A DNA stretch of 64,000 nucleotides from Pseudomonas extremaustralis (GTDB lineage Bacteria; Pseudomonadota; Gammaproteobacteria; Pseudomonadales; Pseudomonadaceae). Numbering within the stretch: position 1 is the stretch's first letter; each line of letters starts with the position of its first letter. The DNA lies in assembly GCF_900102035.1 (NCBI RefSeq), contig NZ_LT629689.1, positions 4,014,001-4,078,000 on the forward strand. The letters run 5' to 3'. Shown here in pieces: positions 50,358-58,998 of this stretch. A program made the position numbers and the translations under genes. The notes under the pieces were generated by a model. The model ran no database searches and had not been told where the DNA came from. It saw nothing but the letters and a program-made list of their open reading frames with translations.

Positions 50358-51232
50358 ACAACTCCCCACGCGCCAACTTTGTGTTGATGGATGGGGGGTT
50401 GCGACCCGACGCCATCAAACAGTTGTACCAACGCGGCGAACCACTTGAGGTCATACCGCTGTACATCGGCACGCGCTGGCAAGCGCTACAGGATTCGGGC
50501 CCCCTTCTGATCGCCCTGCAAGGCTCATCAGGCCTCATCAACGACATTCGCCAAAGCGCCTTTGAGCAAGCCGATGCCAGCCTGCTTTACAGCCGCGCGT
50601 CCATGCATGCCATTGCGGAGCATCTCAGGCGTTTTATCGCGCCGTCGGACGTACTGGGAGGCGATGGTTTGCTGCGGTTTGCCGACCCGCTGGTGACCCG
50701 CGCCTGGCTCGGCAGTTATCAGCGCGAGCACCTGGATGCGGTCCTGGGACCGATTGAAGCCTGGTACATCCCGGAAATCCACCACTCCTGGGAGCCTGCG
50801 CAGCCCTTTGAATGGCTAAGTGTGCTGCGCGCTGCCGCACCGCCTGAATGGGTAAATGCCTACGCCCAACTGGGAGAGGCCCAGTTGGCCGCGCTCGACC
50901 AAGCTGCCCGCTGGCGGTTTATGGAACGTGTGAACCGACGTCTTGAACAAAACCACCCAGCACTCATGGCCACGCTGGACAGCCGTACCCGCACGCAATG
51001 GTTCGCGCAACGGCTGGATGAAGCTGAAACCTGGGGCCTGTCCAGCGAACGCAGCCTGACCATCTGGACCGAGTACAGCCTGCGTTGGGGGCCAGGTTTC
51101 ACCTTGCGTCCCAATACCCCCTATCAACAGTGGCTTGCCGGCACGCCCGGAGCCCTCAAGCGTGCTCCAGAGTTGCGTATCCAACAGATGGATAACGACT
51201 GCCTGGCCATCGAGATCAACGAGGAAGTGTGA
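50354..51232 (+). CDS. DUF4123 T6SS effector adaptor (Tap/TEC)
   Basis: Cytoplasmic chaperone that loads an effector onto its VgrG. The 292-residue protein starts at the GTG overlapping the vgrG stop. It shows the DUF4123 pattern: NFVLMDGGLRPDAIKQLYQRGEPLEVIPLYIGTRW, ARASMHAIAEHLRRFI-like helix (YSRASMHAIAEHLRRF), LLRFADPLVTRAWLG (FRyYDPRV-like) and WYIPEIHHSW. Its stop overlaps the effector start (TGATG), so adaptor and effector are coupled, which fixes its client as the effector downstream. Confidence 0.87.
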   Translation: MNNSPRANFVLMDGGLRPDAIKQLYQRGEPLEVIPLYIGTRWQALQDSGPLLIALQGSSGLINDIRQSAFEQADASLLYSRASMHAIAEHLRRFIAPSDVLGGDGLLRFADPLVTRAWLGSYQREHLDAVLGPIEAWYIPEIHHSWEPAQPFEWLSVLRAAAPPEWVNAYAQLGEAQLAALDQAARWRFMERVNRRLEQNHPALMATLDSRTRTQWFAQRLDEAETWGLSSERSLTIWTEYSLRWGPGFTLRPNTPYQQWLAGTPGALKRAPELRIQQMDNDCLAIEINEEV

Positions 51233-54200
51233 TGAGTCCACCCGCAACCCCCGCCCAACTCAGACAGGCCTACCGCAACCAGGAATTCCAGAACGTCTCC
51301 ATGACCCGTGGCCAGTGCCCGTTGATGCAAAAGGAAGTGGCGATTTTCCCGGTGCGATATGCCCTGGATGAGTCACCGGAAAAAGGCAGCGCCCAAGGCC
51401 CCCATCCGCTGCCCGCCAACTGGTCCGGCAGTACCTTGCCGCCCTTGAAAAGCCGCAGTTACACCCTGCGCCAATTGCGCGACGGTTGGGTGTATGTGTG
51501 GGACAGCAGCGCCAAAACCCTGCATGAGTATGAGGTCCAGGGGGAAATGTTCATCCCTCACACCTGGCCCGACAACGACGACCCCGACCATCCGGGAGCG
51601 GCCCGTCCTTACCTGCTCTACCCCCGCGACAGCCAACTGCATATCGCCTATTCCCCCGTGCAATGGACCCTGCGCCTGTGCGAGCTGATACGCAGCCACG
51701 AACCCCAGCAGACCCAATGGATGCGCAAGGTCGACCTGCCGGCCTACTGCACCCAGGCCCACATCGACCACGGCGCGCCCATCACCGAACTGGGCGACAG
51801 CGTGGCGGACATCCTGGCCTGGGGCGAAACGGCCCCGACCTTCACCAGCACGCTGTTACCCACCCAGCCAACCAGCGCCGACGCGCCGTTCAAGCCGGCC
51901 TTCGAGGCCGCCCTCGTGCGCGGCAGGGTTCCGGCGCAGGACACCGCCCTGTTCGTCGCGCTGGACGACCCCTTGGCGCTGGTCGACGACCTGAACATGA
52001 ACCTGATCGGGCGGCTCATGGAGCAAAGCCAGTTCGAGGCCCTGCACCAACACACCCTGCAAAGCGCCTTTGCCGTGCAGAACTTATGCGGCCTCGACGT
52101 CAAAGCATTGATTCCAAAGGCCATCACTGACCCCCTTCAACGCCAGGCCTACACCGACGACCTGTACATGCTGCTGGACGCCCATGATCAAGTACAGCGC
52201 GGCAAGGACCATGTCCCGGGCTTTGAATCCAACCTGGCCGAGTGGGCGGGCGCCTCGATCATGAGTGCTGCCCACCAACGTTTCATTGCCCGATGGGGAA
52301 CACTGCCCGAGCCAACGGCCTGGCGCACCGCGCTCGATGAATGGTACGCCAGACGTTTGTGGCGCGAGGATGTGCGGTTCGATGAAGTGCAGCAGTACCT
52401 GAGCCAGACCACCCGCGAAGCCTTGCAGTTGCAGCAACATATCCAACGCAGTGAAGCCGACCTGATCACCTGGCTCGATCAACTGGCCCCCCACGCCGAA
52501 GCCGTCTACCACGACCCGTGCGAGGCCGGTCAAGCCAGCCTGTTGATGGAAACGGCCCACGCCCTCTACACCGCACTGGGTAACGCCGAGGCCGGGCAAC
52601 AGTGGTTGTGCGCGCAAGCCGAAACGCCGACCCGCCTGTTTGGCCTGGCACTGTTCAACTTCAACCCGGAAATCGCCGCGTTGATCAGGCAAGTGACCCA
52701 CAACTTCAGCGCCACCGGCAGCCTCGACGCCCTGGGCCGCGAGGGCGATGGCACTTCCCCAGCCCTGTCGCCCACCTCCGCCGGCGACGCCACCAGCCTC
52801 GCCACCCGCAGCACCGAAATCAAAGCCGTGTTCGACCTCGAGACGGTCAAGCACAGCGCGGTCTATCAGGCCATGAGCAGCGTCGCCAAAGCCACCATGA
52901 ACACCCTGATCGACGTCGCCAACGACCACGCCCGCTATGCCTGGCACAGACTGAGCAGCGCGTTGTTACCGGCGATGAAACAGCACCTGGCACTGACCCT
53001 CGCCGCCACCCAGGTATTGTTCTCCACCGAAATCGCCAGCTCGACCCAACTGACCTTCAACCCCACCTACCAGCGCGACTTCCAGGCATGGCTGCGAGAA
53101 GTGAAAGCCTTGCACGACAAAATCGACATCGCCCGCCAAATCCTCAGCCGTCCCGGCCACGCCCACAACCACCGCACCGCGCGCCACGCCCTGCAAAACC
53201 ACGAAGCGCAACTGAAAATCCTCTGGCTGGACCGCCCCAATCAAATCACCGCCAAAGCCTCCGGCAGCACACGCCTGGGTATCGACCCGTGGACAATCAA
53301 CACATGGCTCGCCGACCTGGGGCCATCGGAAGTGAAGGCCCAACTGAAAGTAGCCGGAACCCACGCCTACAGCGTCCGCACCCACGCCTGGATAAACCAG
53401 AACCTGGGCAACGCCCTGCCGGTTTTACTGGTGGGCTTGAACCTGTGGAACCTGTTCGAAAGCGCGAACAACGCCGCGAACGACGGGCGGTTTACGGCAC
53501 AAGAATGGCGGGTGATGGGCGCGAATGCGGCGTATACGGCGAACGCGATTGCGGCGTTGTGGGTGGGGCCGGCTTGGAGTCGGGCGGGGAAGATGGTGGC
53601 TGAGGCTGGTAGTAAGACTTTTAGTCTGGCTCAAGCGGGATATACCGAATGGTTAAACGAAGCCAAAGCAGCTTCACGTGGTAGCGCTCAAGCGGCGGTT
53701 GCGAACGAGTTTGCAGCAGCCTCGAAAGGATTGATTTTACGGACTGTGACTTGGGCGGCTTTTGGGGCGATTGCGGCGGGGTTGGAGGCTTGGCAGATTT
53801 CCGAGGATGCCAGCTCGGCCACCAGTGAAGAGGAAAACACATTACTTTGGGCGAAGTTCGGTGTGGTGTTCGGAATGTCTTTTATTGCTACAGGCCAACT
53901 CGCCGGTGCAGTCCTGGGCACTTTGTTCAGCTTCTCCTGGGTGATGTCCACCCCCGTGGTTATCATCGTGGCAGTTCTCGGAATTGCCTATTTGCTGATC
54001 TCCATGGAGGCCAACCGCTACAAACGCGAAGGGCTGCGCCTATGGTTATACCGCTGCAATTGGGGACGCGGAGCAGAACCTAAATGGCTGGGCGACGAGG
54101 GGCATAAAAAACAGACGTACGCCTTACTGGAAACCCTGCAACGCCCCAGCGTTTTGGCAAGAGCCTTGTATCACGGTGGCGGTAGTACGCCGAGAAAATG

Positions 54201-54705
54201 GCTGGGGTTCTGGGTCCAGATCCAGTTGCCTATTGCGGTGGCGGGCGAAGAAGTGACCTTGCAACCAGCCATGATCGAGACCACGTTTTTGCGTTCCGAG
54301 AATAGGCTGCGAGCCATGCCCATTGGTTTTTACGAACAATTTCTCAATGGCAATTGGGTTGATCCAACACAGCTTGGACAACTGCCCAACGGCCCCGGCG
54401 GCAAACCCAATCCGGCCGATTTCACTTATACCAAAACCGAACAACACCGACTTTGGCAAGTGTGGATTGGCACACCTATAGACGATCCCATCCTTGAACT
54501 CGAGATCAAGTATCCGCCTGGGGTGCTTCAACGAGGGGATGGCCGCGGTTATATATTTCGGGTGGCGCTTGGATGGTCCACAAGTGAAGCAGACCGGCTT
54601 AACACTGCCTTTAGTGGTGAACTAAAAGAAGAAGATGGCATTGTACTTAGCCAAAAAGCGACACAGCCACTAAAACTAATCCCTCCAGAAAAACCAATTA
54701 AATGA
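51232..54705 (+). CDS. T6SS effector, VasX/BTH_I2691-like, membrane-acting
   Basis: Probable antibacterial pore-forming effector. The 1157-residue protein has an N-terminal VasX-type region (CPLMQKEVAIFPVRYALDE, residues about 25-43) and LRDGWVYVW (about 82-90), which fits the MIX motif hRxGhhYhh. A long helical middle follows. Hydrophobic segments lie at about 726-740, 766-782, 833-853 and 872-924 (several helices). After them comes a soluble tip of about 190 residues. The last 139 residues are repeated three times downstream. The start overlaps the DUF4123 stop. Base composition becomes more AT-rich from about 53.6 kb. A toxin role is inferred from the family and neighbours. Confidence 0.8.
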   Translation: MSPPATPAQLRQAYRNQEFQNVSMTRGQCPLMQKEVAIFPVRYALDESPEKGSAQGPHPLPANWSGSTLPPLKSRSYTLRQLRDGWVYVWDSSAKTLHEYEVQGEMFIPHTWPDNDDPDHPGAARPYLLYPRDSQLHIAYSPVQWTLRLCELIRSHEPQQTQWMRKVDLPAYCTQAHIDHGAPITELGDSVADILAWGETAPTFTSTLLPTQPTSADAPFKPAFEAALVRGRVPAQDTALFVALDDPLALVDDLNMNLIGRLMEQSQFEALHQHTLQSAFAVQNLCGLDVKALIPKAITDPLQRQAYTDDLYMLLDAHDQVQRGKDHVPGFESNLAEWAGASIMSAAHQRFIARWGTLPEPTAWRTALDEWYARRLWREDVRFDEVQQYLSQTTREALQLQQHIQRSEADLITWLDQLAPHAEAVYHDPCEAGQASLLMETAHALYTALGNAEAGQQWLCAQAETPTRLFGLALFNFNPEIAALIRQVTHNFSATGSLDALGREGDGTSPALSPTSAGDATSLATRSTEIKAVFDLETVKHSAVYQAMSSVAKATMNTLIDVANDHARYAWHRLSSALLPAMKQHLALTLAATQVLFSTEIASSTQLTFNPTYQRDFQAWLREVKALHDKIDIARQILSRPGHAHNHRTARHALQNHEAQLKILWLDRPNQITAKASGSTRLGIDPWTINTWLADLGPSEVKAQLKVAGTHAYSVRTHAWINQNLGNALPVLLVGLNLWNLFESANNAANDGRFTAQEWRVMGANAAYTANAIAALWVGPAWSRAGKMVAEAGSKTFSLAQAGYTEWLNEAKAASRGSAQAAVANEFAAASKGLILRTVTWAAFGAIAAGLEAWQISEDASSATSEEENTLLWAKFGVVFGMSFIATGQLAGAVLGTLFSFSWVMSTPVVIIVAVLGIAYLLISMEANRYKREGLRLWLYRCNWGRGAEPKWLGDEGHKKQTYALLETLQRPSVLARALYHGGGSTPRKWLGFWVQIQLPIAVAGEEVTLQPAMIETTFLRSENRLRAMPIGFYEQFLNGNWVDPTQLGQLPNGPGGKPNPADFTYTKTEQHRLWQVWIGTPIDDPILELEIKYPPGVLQRGDGRGYIFRVALGWSTSEADRLNTAFSGELKEEDGIVLSQKATQPLKLIPPEKPIK

Positions 54706-55470
54706 ACGAGTTCCATTATGCTTAATTTCAACAAAGCACTTGACCTGCCGCCACAACTCCAGTGGAAGTATGCAAATGAGTTAGAACTGATGGAGTGGAC
54801 AATTCGCGCAAGAAATTACAACACGTTCGCAGCCAATTCAATTTTTTACTTCATGGCCGCACTTATATTGGGAGGATCGTTCATCATGTATTCGGTATAC
54901 GAAGGAATGAGCCAGCCATGGCGAACACTGTCGTGCATATTCTTCTTTATCTTTATTTTATTCACGATTTCGTGCATGACTCACCAACGAATGAATTTCG
55001 CCTATCGTTTTACCCGCTCAGGAATAGAGTGCTGCGAATGGAAAGACTTCCCAAAGTGGGCATTAACATTCCTGAAATGGTTTTCCGGGATCGCTGTAAT
55101 TATTTTTATTTATTTGGCGACCATTGACCCGACATTCTTGATTGGTGCTCTGATTGGACCCGGTAGCATGGGGTTGATGTATTTGTCGATGGCACACTCT
55201 AAAACCTACCAACAGATGCAGACGCAATACCATCACTTGATGTATGAATGGAAAGATTTCACACAACTAGCAATTGCAACCAATAGAGAAGTAGTGGACT
55301 TGAAATTTTGTCACTTTGATCCACGCCTTGGGCGAATAGTGAAATGGAATCTCAATATCTTCTGCAAACGCAAACAAAAAGAAGCGGTAGCAAACTTCAT
55401 CAAACCCTATCTATCTCCGGACGTACCGTTCATCAAGGCAAAGGTAAATGTCCCCATGAGCACTGACTAA
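54289..55470 (+). repeat. Tip-immunity unit 1
   Basis: Effector C-terminal tip from LRSENRL onward plus the first membrane protein gene, 1182 bases. The next unit begins directly after its TAA with the same sequence TTGCGNTCCGAGAATAG. Confidence 0.9.
54718..55470 (+). CDS. Putative immunity protein 1 (four-helix membrane protein)
   Basis: Probably protects the producer against the effector encoded directly upstream. The 250-residue protein has four hydrophobic segments (about residues 41-60, 71-88, 118-135, 139-157) and soluble ends. The loop between helices 2 and 3, THQRMNFAYRFTRSG followed by WKDFPKWALTFLKWF, is unchanged in all four copies apart from a few residues. It starts 12 bases after the effector stop. 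No family was recognised; the immunity role rests on position, membrane location and copy number. Confidence 0.72.
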   Translation: MLNFNKALDLPPQLQWKYANELELMEWTIRARNYNTFAANSIFYFMAALILGGSFIMYSVYEGMSQPWRTLSCIFFFIFILFTISCMTHQRMNFAYRFTRSGIECCEWKDFPKWALTFLKWFSGIAVIIFIYLATIDPTFLIGALIGPGSMGLMYLSMAHSKTYQQMQTQYHHLMYEWKDFTQLAIATNREVVDLKFCHFDPRLGRIVKWNLNIFCKRKQKEAVANFIKPYLSPDVPFIKAKVNVPMSTD

Positions 55471-55887
55471 TTGCGCTCCGAGAATAGACTGCGAACCATG
55501 CCCATTGGTTTTTACGAGCAATTTCTCAATGGCAATTGGGTTGATCCAACACAGCTTGGACAACTGCCCAACGGCCCTGGCGGCAAACCCAATCCGGCCG
55601 ACTTCACTTATACCAAAACCGAACAACACCGACTTTGGCAGGTGTGGATTGGCACACCTATAGACGATCCCATCCTTGAACTCGAGATCAACTATCCGCC
55701 TGGGGTGCTTCAACGAGGGGATGGGCGCGGTTATATATTTCGGGTGGCGCTTGGATGGTCCACAAGTGAAGCAGACCGGCTTAACACTGCATTTAGTGGT
55801 GAACTAAAAGAAGAAGATGGCATTGTACTTAGCCAAAAAGCGACACAGCCACTAAAACTAATCCCTCCAGAAAAACCAATTAAATGA
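55471..55887 (+). CDS. Orphan effector tip, copy 2 (truncated duplicate)
   Basis: 138 codons identical to the last part of the effector except A to T in LRTMPIG and K to N in LEINYPPG. It has no MIX region, no membrane segments and no ribosome site. The frame opens at a TTG right after the TAA of immunity gene 1; the first ATG is at 55498 (MPIGFYEQF). It may be translated by run-on coupling, or it may only be a donor for recombination with the effector 3' end. It is best seen as a silent tip cassette. Confidence 0.65.
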   Translation: MRSENRLRTMPIGFYEQFLNGNWVDPTQLGQLPNGPGGKPNPADFTYTKTEQHRLWQVWIGTPIDDPILELEINYPPGVLQRGDGRGYIFRVALGWSTSEADRLNTAFSGELKEEDGIVLSQKATQPLKLIPPEKPIK

Positions 55888-55899
55888 ACGAGTTCCATT

Positions 55900-56652
55900 A
55901 TGCTTAATTTCGACAAAGCACTTGACCTTCCGCCACAACTTCAGTGGAAGTATGCAAATGAGCCAGAACTGATGACATGGTCAATCCGCGCGCGCAACTA
56001 CAACACATTTGTTGCCAATCTAATGTTTTCATTTATGGCTACCGTAATACTCGGAGCAACATTGATTATGTACTCGGTTTACGAGGGCATGAGTCAATCC
56101 TGGCGTATATCTTCGTGCATTTTCTTTTTCTCTCTCATGTTACTTGTTCTTCTGAGCGTTACTCACCAACGAATGAATTTCGTCTATCGCTTCACCCAAT
56201 CAGGAGTGGAGTATTGCAAGTGGAAAGACTTCCCTAAATGGGCATTAACGTTCTTAAAATGGTTTACTGGTATCACAGCAGTCATTTTTATCTTTCTGGC
56301 GACTCTCGACTCTACATTTTTAATAGGCGCACTGATAGGCCCGGGAGGCATGGGCTTGATGTATCTATCCATGGCGAATTCCAAAAGTTTCCAAGAGATG
56401 CACACTGAATATCACCACCATACATTCAAGTGGGAAGAGCTCACTCAACTCGCCATCGCAACCAACAGAGAAGTAGTTGACTTAAAATACAGCATAACGT
56501 TAAAGGGAAACGACTATAAGACTAACTGGAGCCTCAATGTTTTTTGCGAGCGCAAGCAAAAAGAAGCCGTAGCCAACGTTATTAGACCGTATCTATCTCC
56601 GGGCGTACCGTTCATCAAGGCCAAGGTAAATGTCCCCATGAGCACTGACTAA
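55900..56652 (+). CDS. Putative immunity protein 2
   Basis: 250 residues and same four-helix layout as immunity protein 1, with the same 12-base gap after the tip stop. The N-terminal 20 residues and the C-terminal VPFIKAKVNVPMSTD match copy 1. Helices 1-2 (VANLMFSFMATVILGATLIMY...) and the 160-215 region differ. Its first half is almost identical in DNA to immunity gene 3, and its last 90 residues resemble copy 4. Confidence 0.72.
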   Translation: MLNFDKALDLPPQLQWKYANEPELMTWSIRARNYNTFVANLMFSFMATVILGATLIMYSVYEGMSQSWRISSCIFFFSLMLLVLLSVTHQRMNFVYRFTQSGVEYCKWKDFPKWALTFLKWFTGITAVIFIFLATLDSTFLIGALIGPGGMGLMYLSMANSKSFQEMHTEYHHHTFKWEELTQLAIATNREVVDLKYSITLKGNDYKTNWSLNVFCERKQKEAVANVIRPYLSPGVPFIKAKVNVPMSTD

Positions 56653-56657
56653 TCACT

Positions 56658-57125
56658 GTGGCGGGCAAAGCGGTGACCTTGCGACGAGCCATGATCGAGA
56701 CCACGTTTTTGCGCTCCGAGAATAGGCTGCGAGCCATGCCCATTGGTTTTTACGAGCAATTTCTCAATGGCAATTGGGTTGATCCAACACAGCTTGGACA
56801 ACTGCCCAACGGCCCCGGCGGCAAACCCAATCCGGCCGACTTCACTTATACCAAAACCGAACAACACCGACTTTGGCAAGTGTGGATTGGCACACCTATA
56901 GACGATCCCATCCTTGAACTCGAGATCAAGTATCCGCCTGGGGTGCTTCAACGAGGGGATGGGCGCGGTTATATATTTCGGGTGGCGCTTGGATGGTCCA
57001 CAAGTGAAGCAGACCGGCTTAACACTGCCTTTAGTGGTGAACTAAAAGAAGAAGATGACATTGTACTTAGCCAAAAAGCGACACAACCACTAAAACTAAT
57101 CCCTCCAGAAAAACCAATTAAATGA
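56658..57125 (+). CDS. Orphan effector tip, copy 3 (truncated duplicate)
   Basis: 155 codons from a possible GTG start. The last 139 residues equal the effector tip except for one G to D change (EEDDIVLSQ). Sixteen more residues of the effector (AGKAVTLRRAMIETTF, against AGEEVTLQPAMIETTF) are kept in front. No ribosome site is clear. The stop and the gap to the next gene are the same as after the full effector. Confidence 0.65.
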   Translation: MAGKAVTLRRAMIETTFLRSENRLRAMPIGFYEQFLNGNWVDPTQLGQLPNGPGGKPNPADFTYTKTEQHRLWQVWIGTPIDDPILELEIKYPPGVLQRGDGRGYIFRVALGWSTSEADRLNTAFSGELKEEDDIVLSQKATQPLKLIPPEKPIK

Positions 57126-57137
57126 ACGAGTTCCATT

Positions 57138-57881
57138 ATGCTTAATTTCGACAAAGCACTTGACCTTCCGCCACAACTTCAGTGGAAGTATGCAAATGAG
57201 CCAGAACTGATGACATGGTCAATCCGCGCGCGCAACTACAACACATTTGTTGCCAATCTAATGTTTTCATTTATGACTACCGTAATACTCGGAGCAACAT
57301 TGATCATGTACTCAGTTTACGAGGGTATGAGTCAATCCTGGCGTATATCTTCGTGCATTTTCTTTTTTTCTCTGATGTTACTTGTTCTTCTGAGCGTTAC
57401 TCACCAACGAATGAATTTCGCCTATCGCTTCACCCAATCAGGAGTGGAGTATTGCGAATGGAAGGACTTTCCCAAATGGGCACTGACCTTTCTAAAATGG
57501 TTTACCGGGATGATGGCAATAATTTTCATCTACCTGACAACTATCGATCCGACATTTTTAATTGGCGCGCTAATAGGTCCTGGCGCGATGGGGTTAATGT
57601 ACTTATCAATGGCAAATTCCAAGACCTATCAGCGCATGCAAACAGAATATCATCATCATTTTTTACACTGGAAAGAACTGACAAAATCAACAGTCGCGAC
57701 CAATAGAGTCATGATGGAACTTGAGTATAGCGTACCGCAAGAGGGCTCCATTTACATGACCATAGGGCGCCAATATATATTTTTCACACCAAAAGACAAA
57801 GAGCGCGTCACTCAGCTTATCAAGAATAACTTACTACCAGGTACACCCTACGTGTTCGGCAAAGTAGATGTACTAAACTGA
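57138..57881 (+). CDS. Putative immunity protein 3 (divergent C-terminus)
   Basis: 247 residues. The first 110 residues are nearly identical to immunity protein 2. From about residue 175 it leaves the other copies (KSTVATNRVMMELEYSVPQEG ... GKVDVLN) and lacks the VNVPMSTD end. This makes it a hybrid whose cytoplasmic C-terminal part comes from a different allele. Helices and the THQRMNFAYRFT loop are kept. Confidence 0.72.
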   Translation: MLNFDKALDLPPQLQWKYANEPELMTWSIRARNYNTFVANLMFSFMTTVILGATLIMYSVYEGMSQSWRISSCIFFFSLMLLVLLSVTHQRMNFAYRFTQSGVEYCEWKDFPKWALTFLKWFTGMMAIIFIYLTTIDPTFLIGALIGPGAMGLMYLSMANSKTYQRMQTEYHHHFLHWKELTKSTVATNRVMMELEYSVPQEGSIYMTIGRQYIFFTPKDKERVTQLIKNNLLPGTPYVFGKVDVLN

Positions 57882-57885
57882 TCTT

Positions 57886-58236
57886 ATGCCTTGGCCATAT
57901 GAAGATCAGACCATGCGCAAGTGCCCTGCCAGGAAACTTAACCCCGCAGACCTCACTTGTGCGAACACCGAACAACATCGACTTTGGCAGGTGTGGATTG
58001 GCACACCTATAGACGATCCAATCCTTGAACTCGAGATCAAGTATCCGCCTGGGGTGCTTCAACGAGGGGATGGCCGTGGTTATATATTTCGGGTGGCGCT
58101 TGGATGGTCCACAAGTGAAGCGGACCGGCTTAACACTGCCTTTAGTGGTGAACTAAAAGAAGAAGATGGCATTGTACTTAGCCAAAAAGCAACACAACCA
58201 TTAAAACTAATCCCCCCAAAAAAACCAATTAAGTGA
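57886..58236 (+). CDS. Orphan effector tip, copy 4 (shorter duplicate)
   Basis: 116 codons. After a divergent start (MPWPYEDQTMRKCPARKLNPADL) the sequence equals the effector tip from TEQHRLWQVWIG to the end, with one E to K change (PPKKPIK). The frame is intact although the left part has decayed, which suggests selection to keep the right part or the coupling to the next gene. No clear ribosome site. Confidence 0.6.
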   Translation: MPWPYEDQTMRKCPARKLNPADLTCANTEQHRLWQVWIGTPIDDPILELEIKYPPGVLQRGDGRGYIFRVALGWSTSEADRLNTAFSGELKEEDGIVLSQKATQPLKLIPPKKPIK

Positions 58237-58248
58237 ACGAGCCCTATT

Positions 58249-58998
58249 ATGTTTAATTTCAGCAAGCCACTTGACCTGCCGCCACAGCTCCAATGGAAGT
58301 ATGCAAATGAGCCAGAACTGATGACATGGACAATCCGTGCGCGCAACTACAATACGTTTGTAGCCAACGCAATGTTTTGGTTCTGCTTCATCGCCATAAC
58401 AGTCGGCTCCATTTTTTTATATCGAGACACGAAAGAATATCTAGTCTTCAACACAATATCAACTCTACTATTTTTCATTATCGTCAATACAGCTTTAATA
58501 TCAATGACCCACCAACGAATGAATTTCGCCTATCGCATTACTCGTTCAGGAATTGAATACTGTGAGTGGAAAGACTTTCCAAAATGGGCACTGACATTCC
58601 TAAAATGGTTTTCTGGAATTACAGCAATCATCTTTATATTTCTGGCGACCCTTGATCCTGCATTTTTAATTGGAGCACTAATAGGTCCTGGGGGAATGGG
58701 GTTAATGTATCTATCTATGTTAAATTCCAAAAGCTATCAAGAGATGCATACTCAATACCACCACTATGCATTCAAATGGGAGGAGATCACTCAACTCGCC
58801 ATTGCAACCAATAGAGAGGTAGTCGATTTAAAATACAGTGTCACTCAAGAAGGAAATGACTTCAAAACCAACTGGAGCCTCAATGTTTTTTGCAAACGCA
58901 AACAAAAAGAAACGGTAGCAAACCTCATCAAGCCCTATCTATCCCCCGGCGTACCCTTCATCAAAGCCAAGGTAAATGTCCCCATGAGCACTGACTAA
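58249..58998 (+). CDS. Putative immunity protein 4
   Basis: 249 residues. Helices 1 and 2 (VANAMFWFCFIAITVGSIFLY ... LLFFIIVNTALIS) differ completely from the other copies, while the THQRMNFAYRITRSG loop, helices 3-4 and the C-terminus follow copy 2. Same 12-base gap after its tip. Last gene of the array; no terminator is evident after it. Confidence 0.72.
   Translation: MFNFSKPLDLPPQLQWKYANEPELMTWTIRARNYNTFVANAMFWFCFIAITVGSIFLYRDTKEYLVFNTISTLLFFIIVNTALISMTHQRMNFAYRITRSGIEYCEWKDFPKWALTFLKWFSGITAIIFIFLATLDPAFLIGALIGPGGMGLMYLSMLNSKSYQEMHTQYHHYAFKWEEITQLAIATNREVVDLKYSVTQEGNDFKTNWSLNVFCKRKQKETVANLIKPYLSPGVPFIKAKVNVPMSTD

Larger units (their letters stand above)
55471..56652 (+). repeat. Tip-immunity unit 2
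   Basis: Second copy, also exactly 1182 bases, with no spacer to unit 1. The tip part differs from the effector tip by only two residues; the membrane protein part is more divergent. Confidence 0.9.
56653..57881 (+). repeat. Tip-immunity unit 3
   Basis: The third copy starts further upstream in the effector sequence than unit 2: homology begins at GTGGCGGGC (56657, equal to 54238 in the effector), so it arose by a separate duplication. Confidence 0.85.
57882..58998 (+). repeat. Tip-immunity unit 4
   Basis: Fourth copy; the tip part is shortened at its left end, where about 30 codons are unrelated or decayed. Confidence 0.85.
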
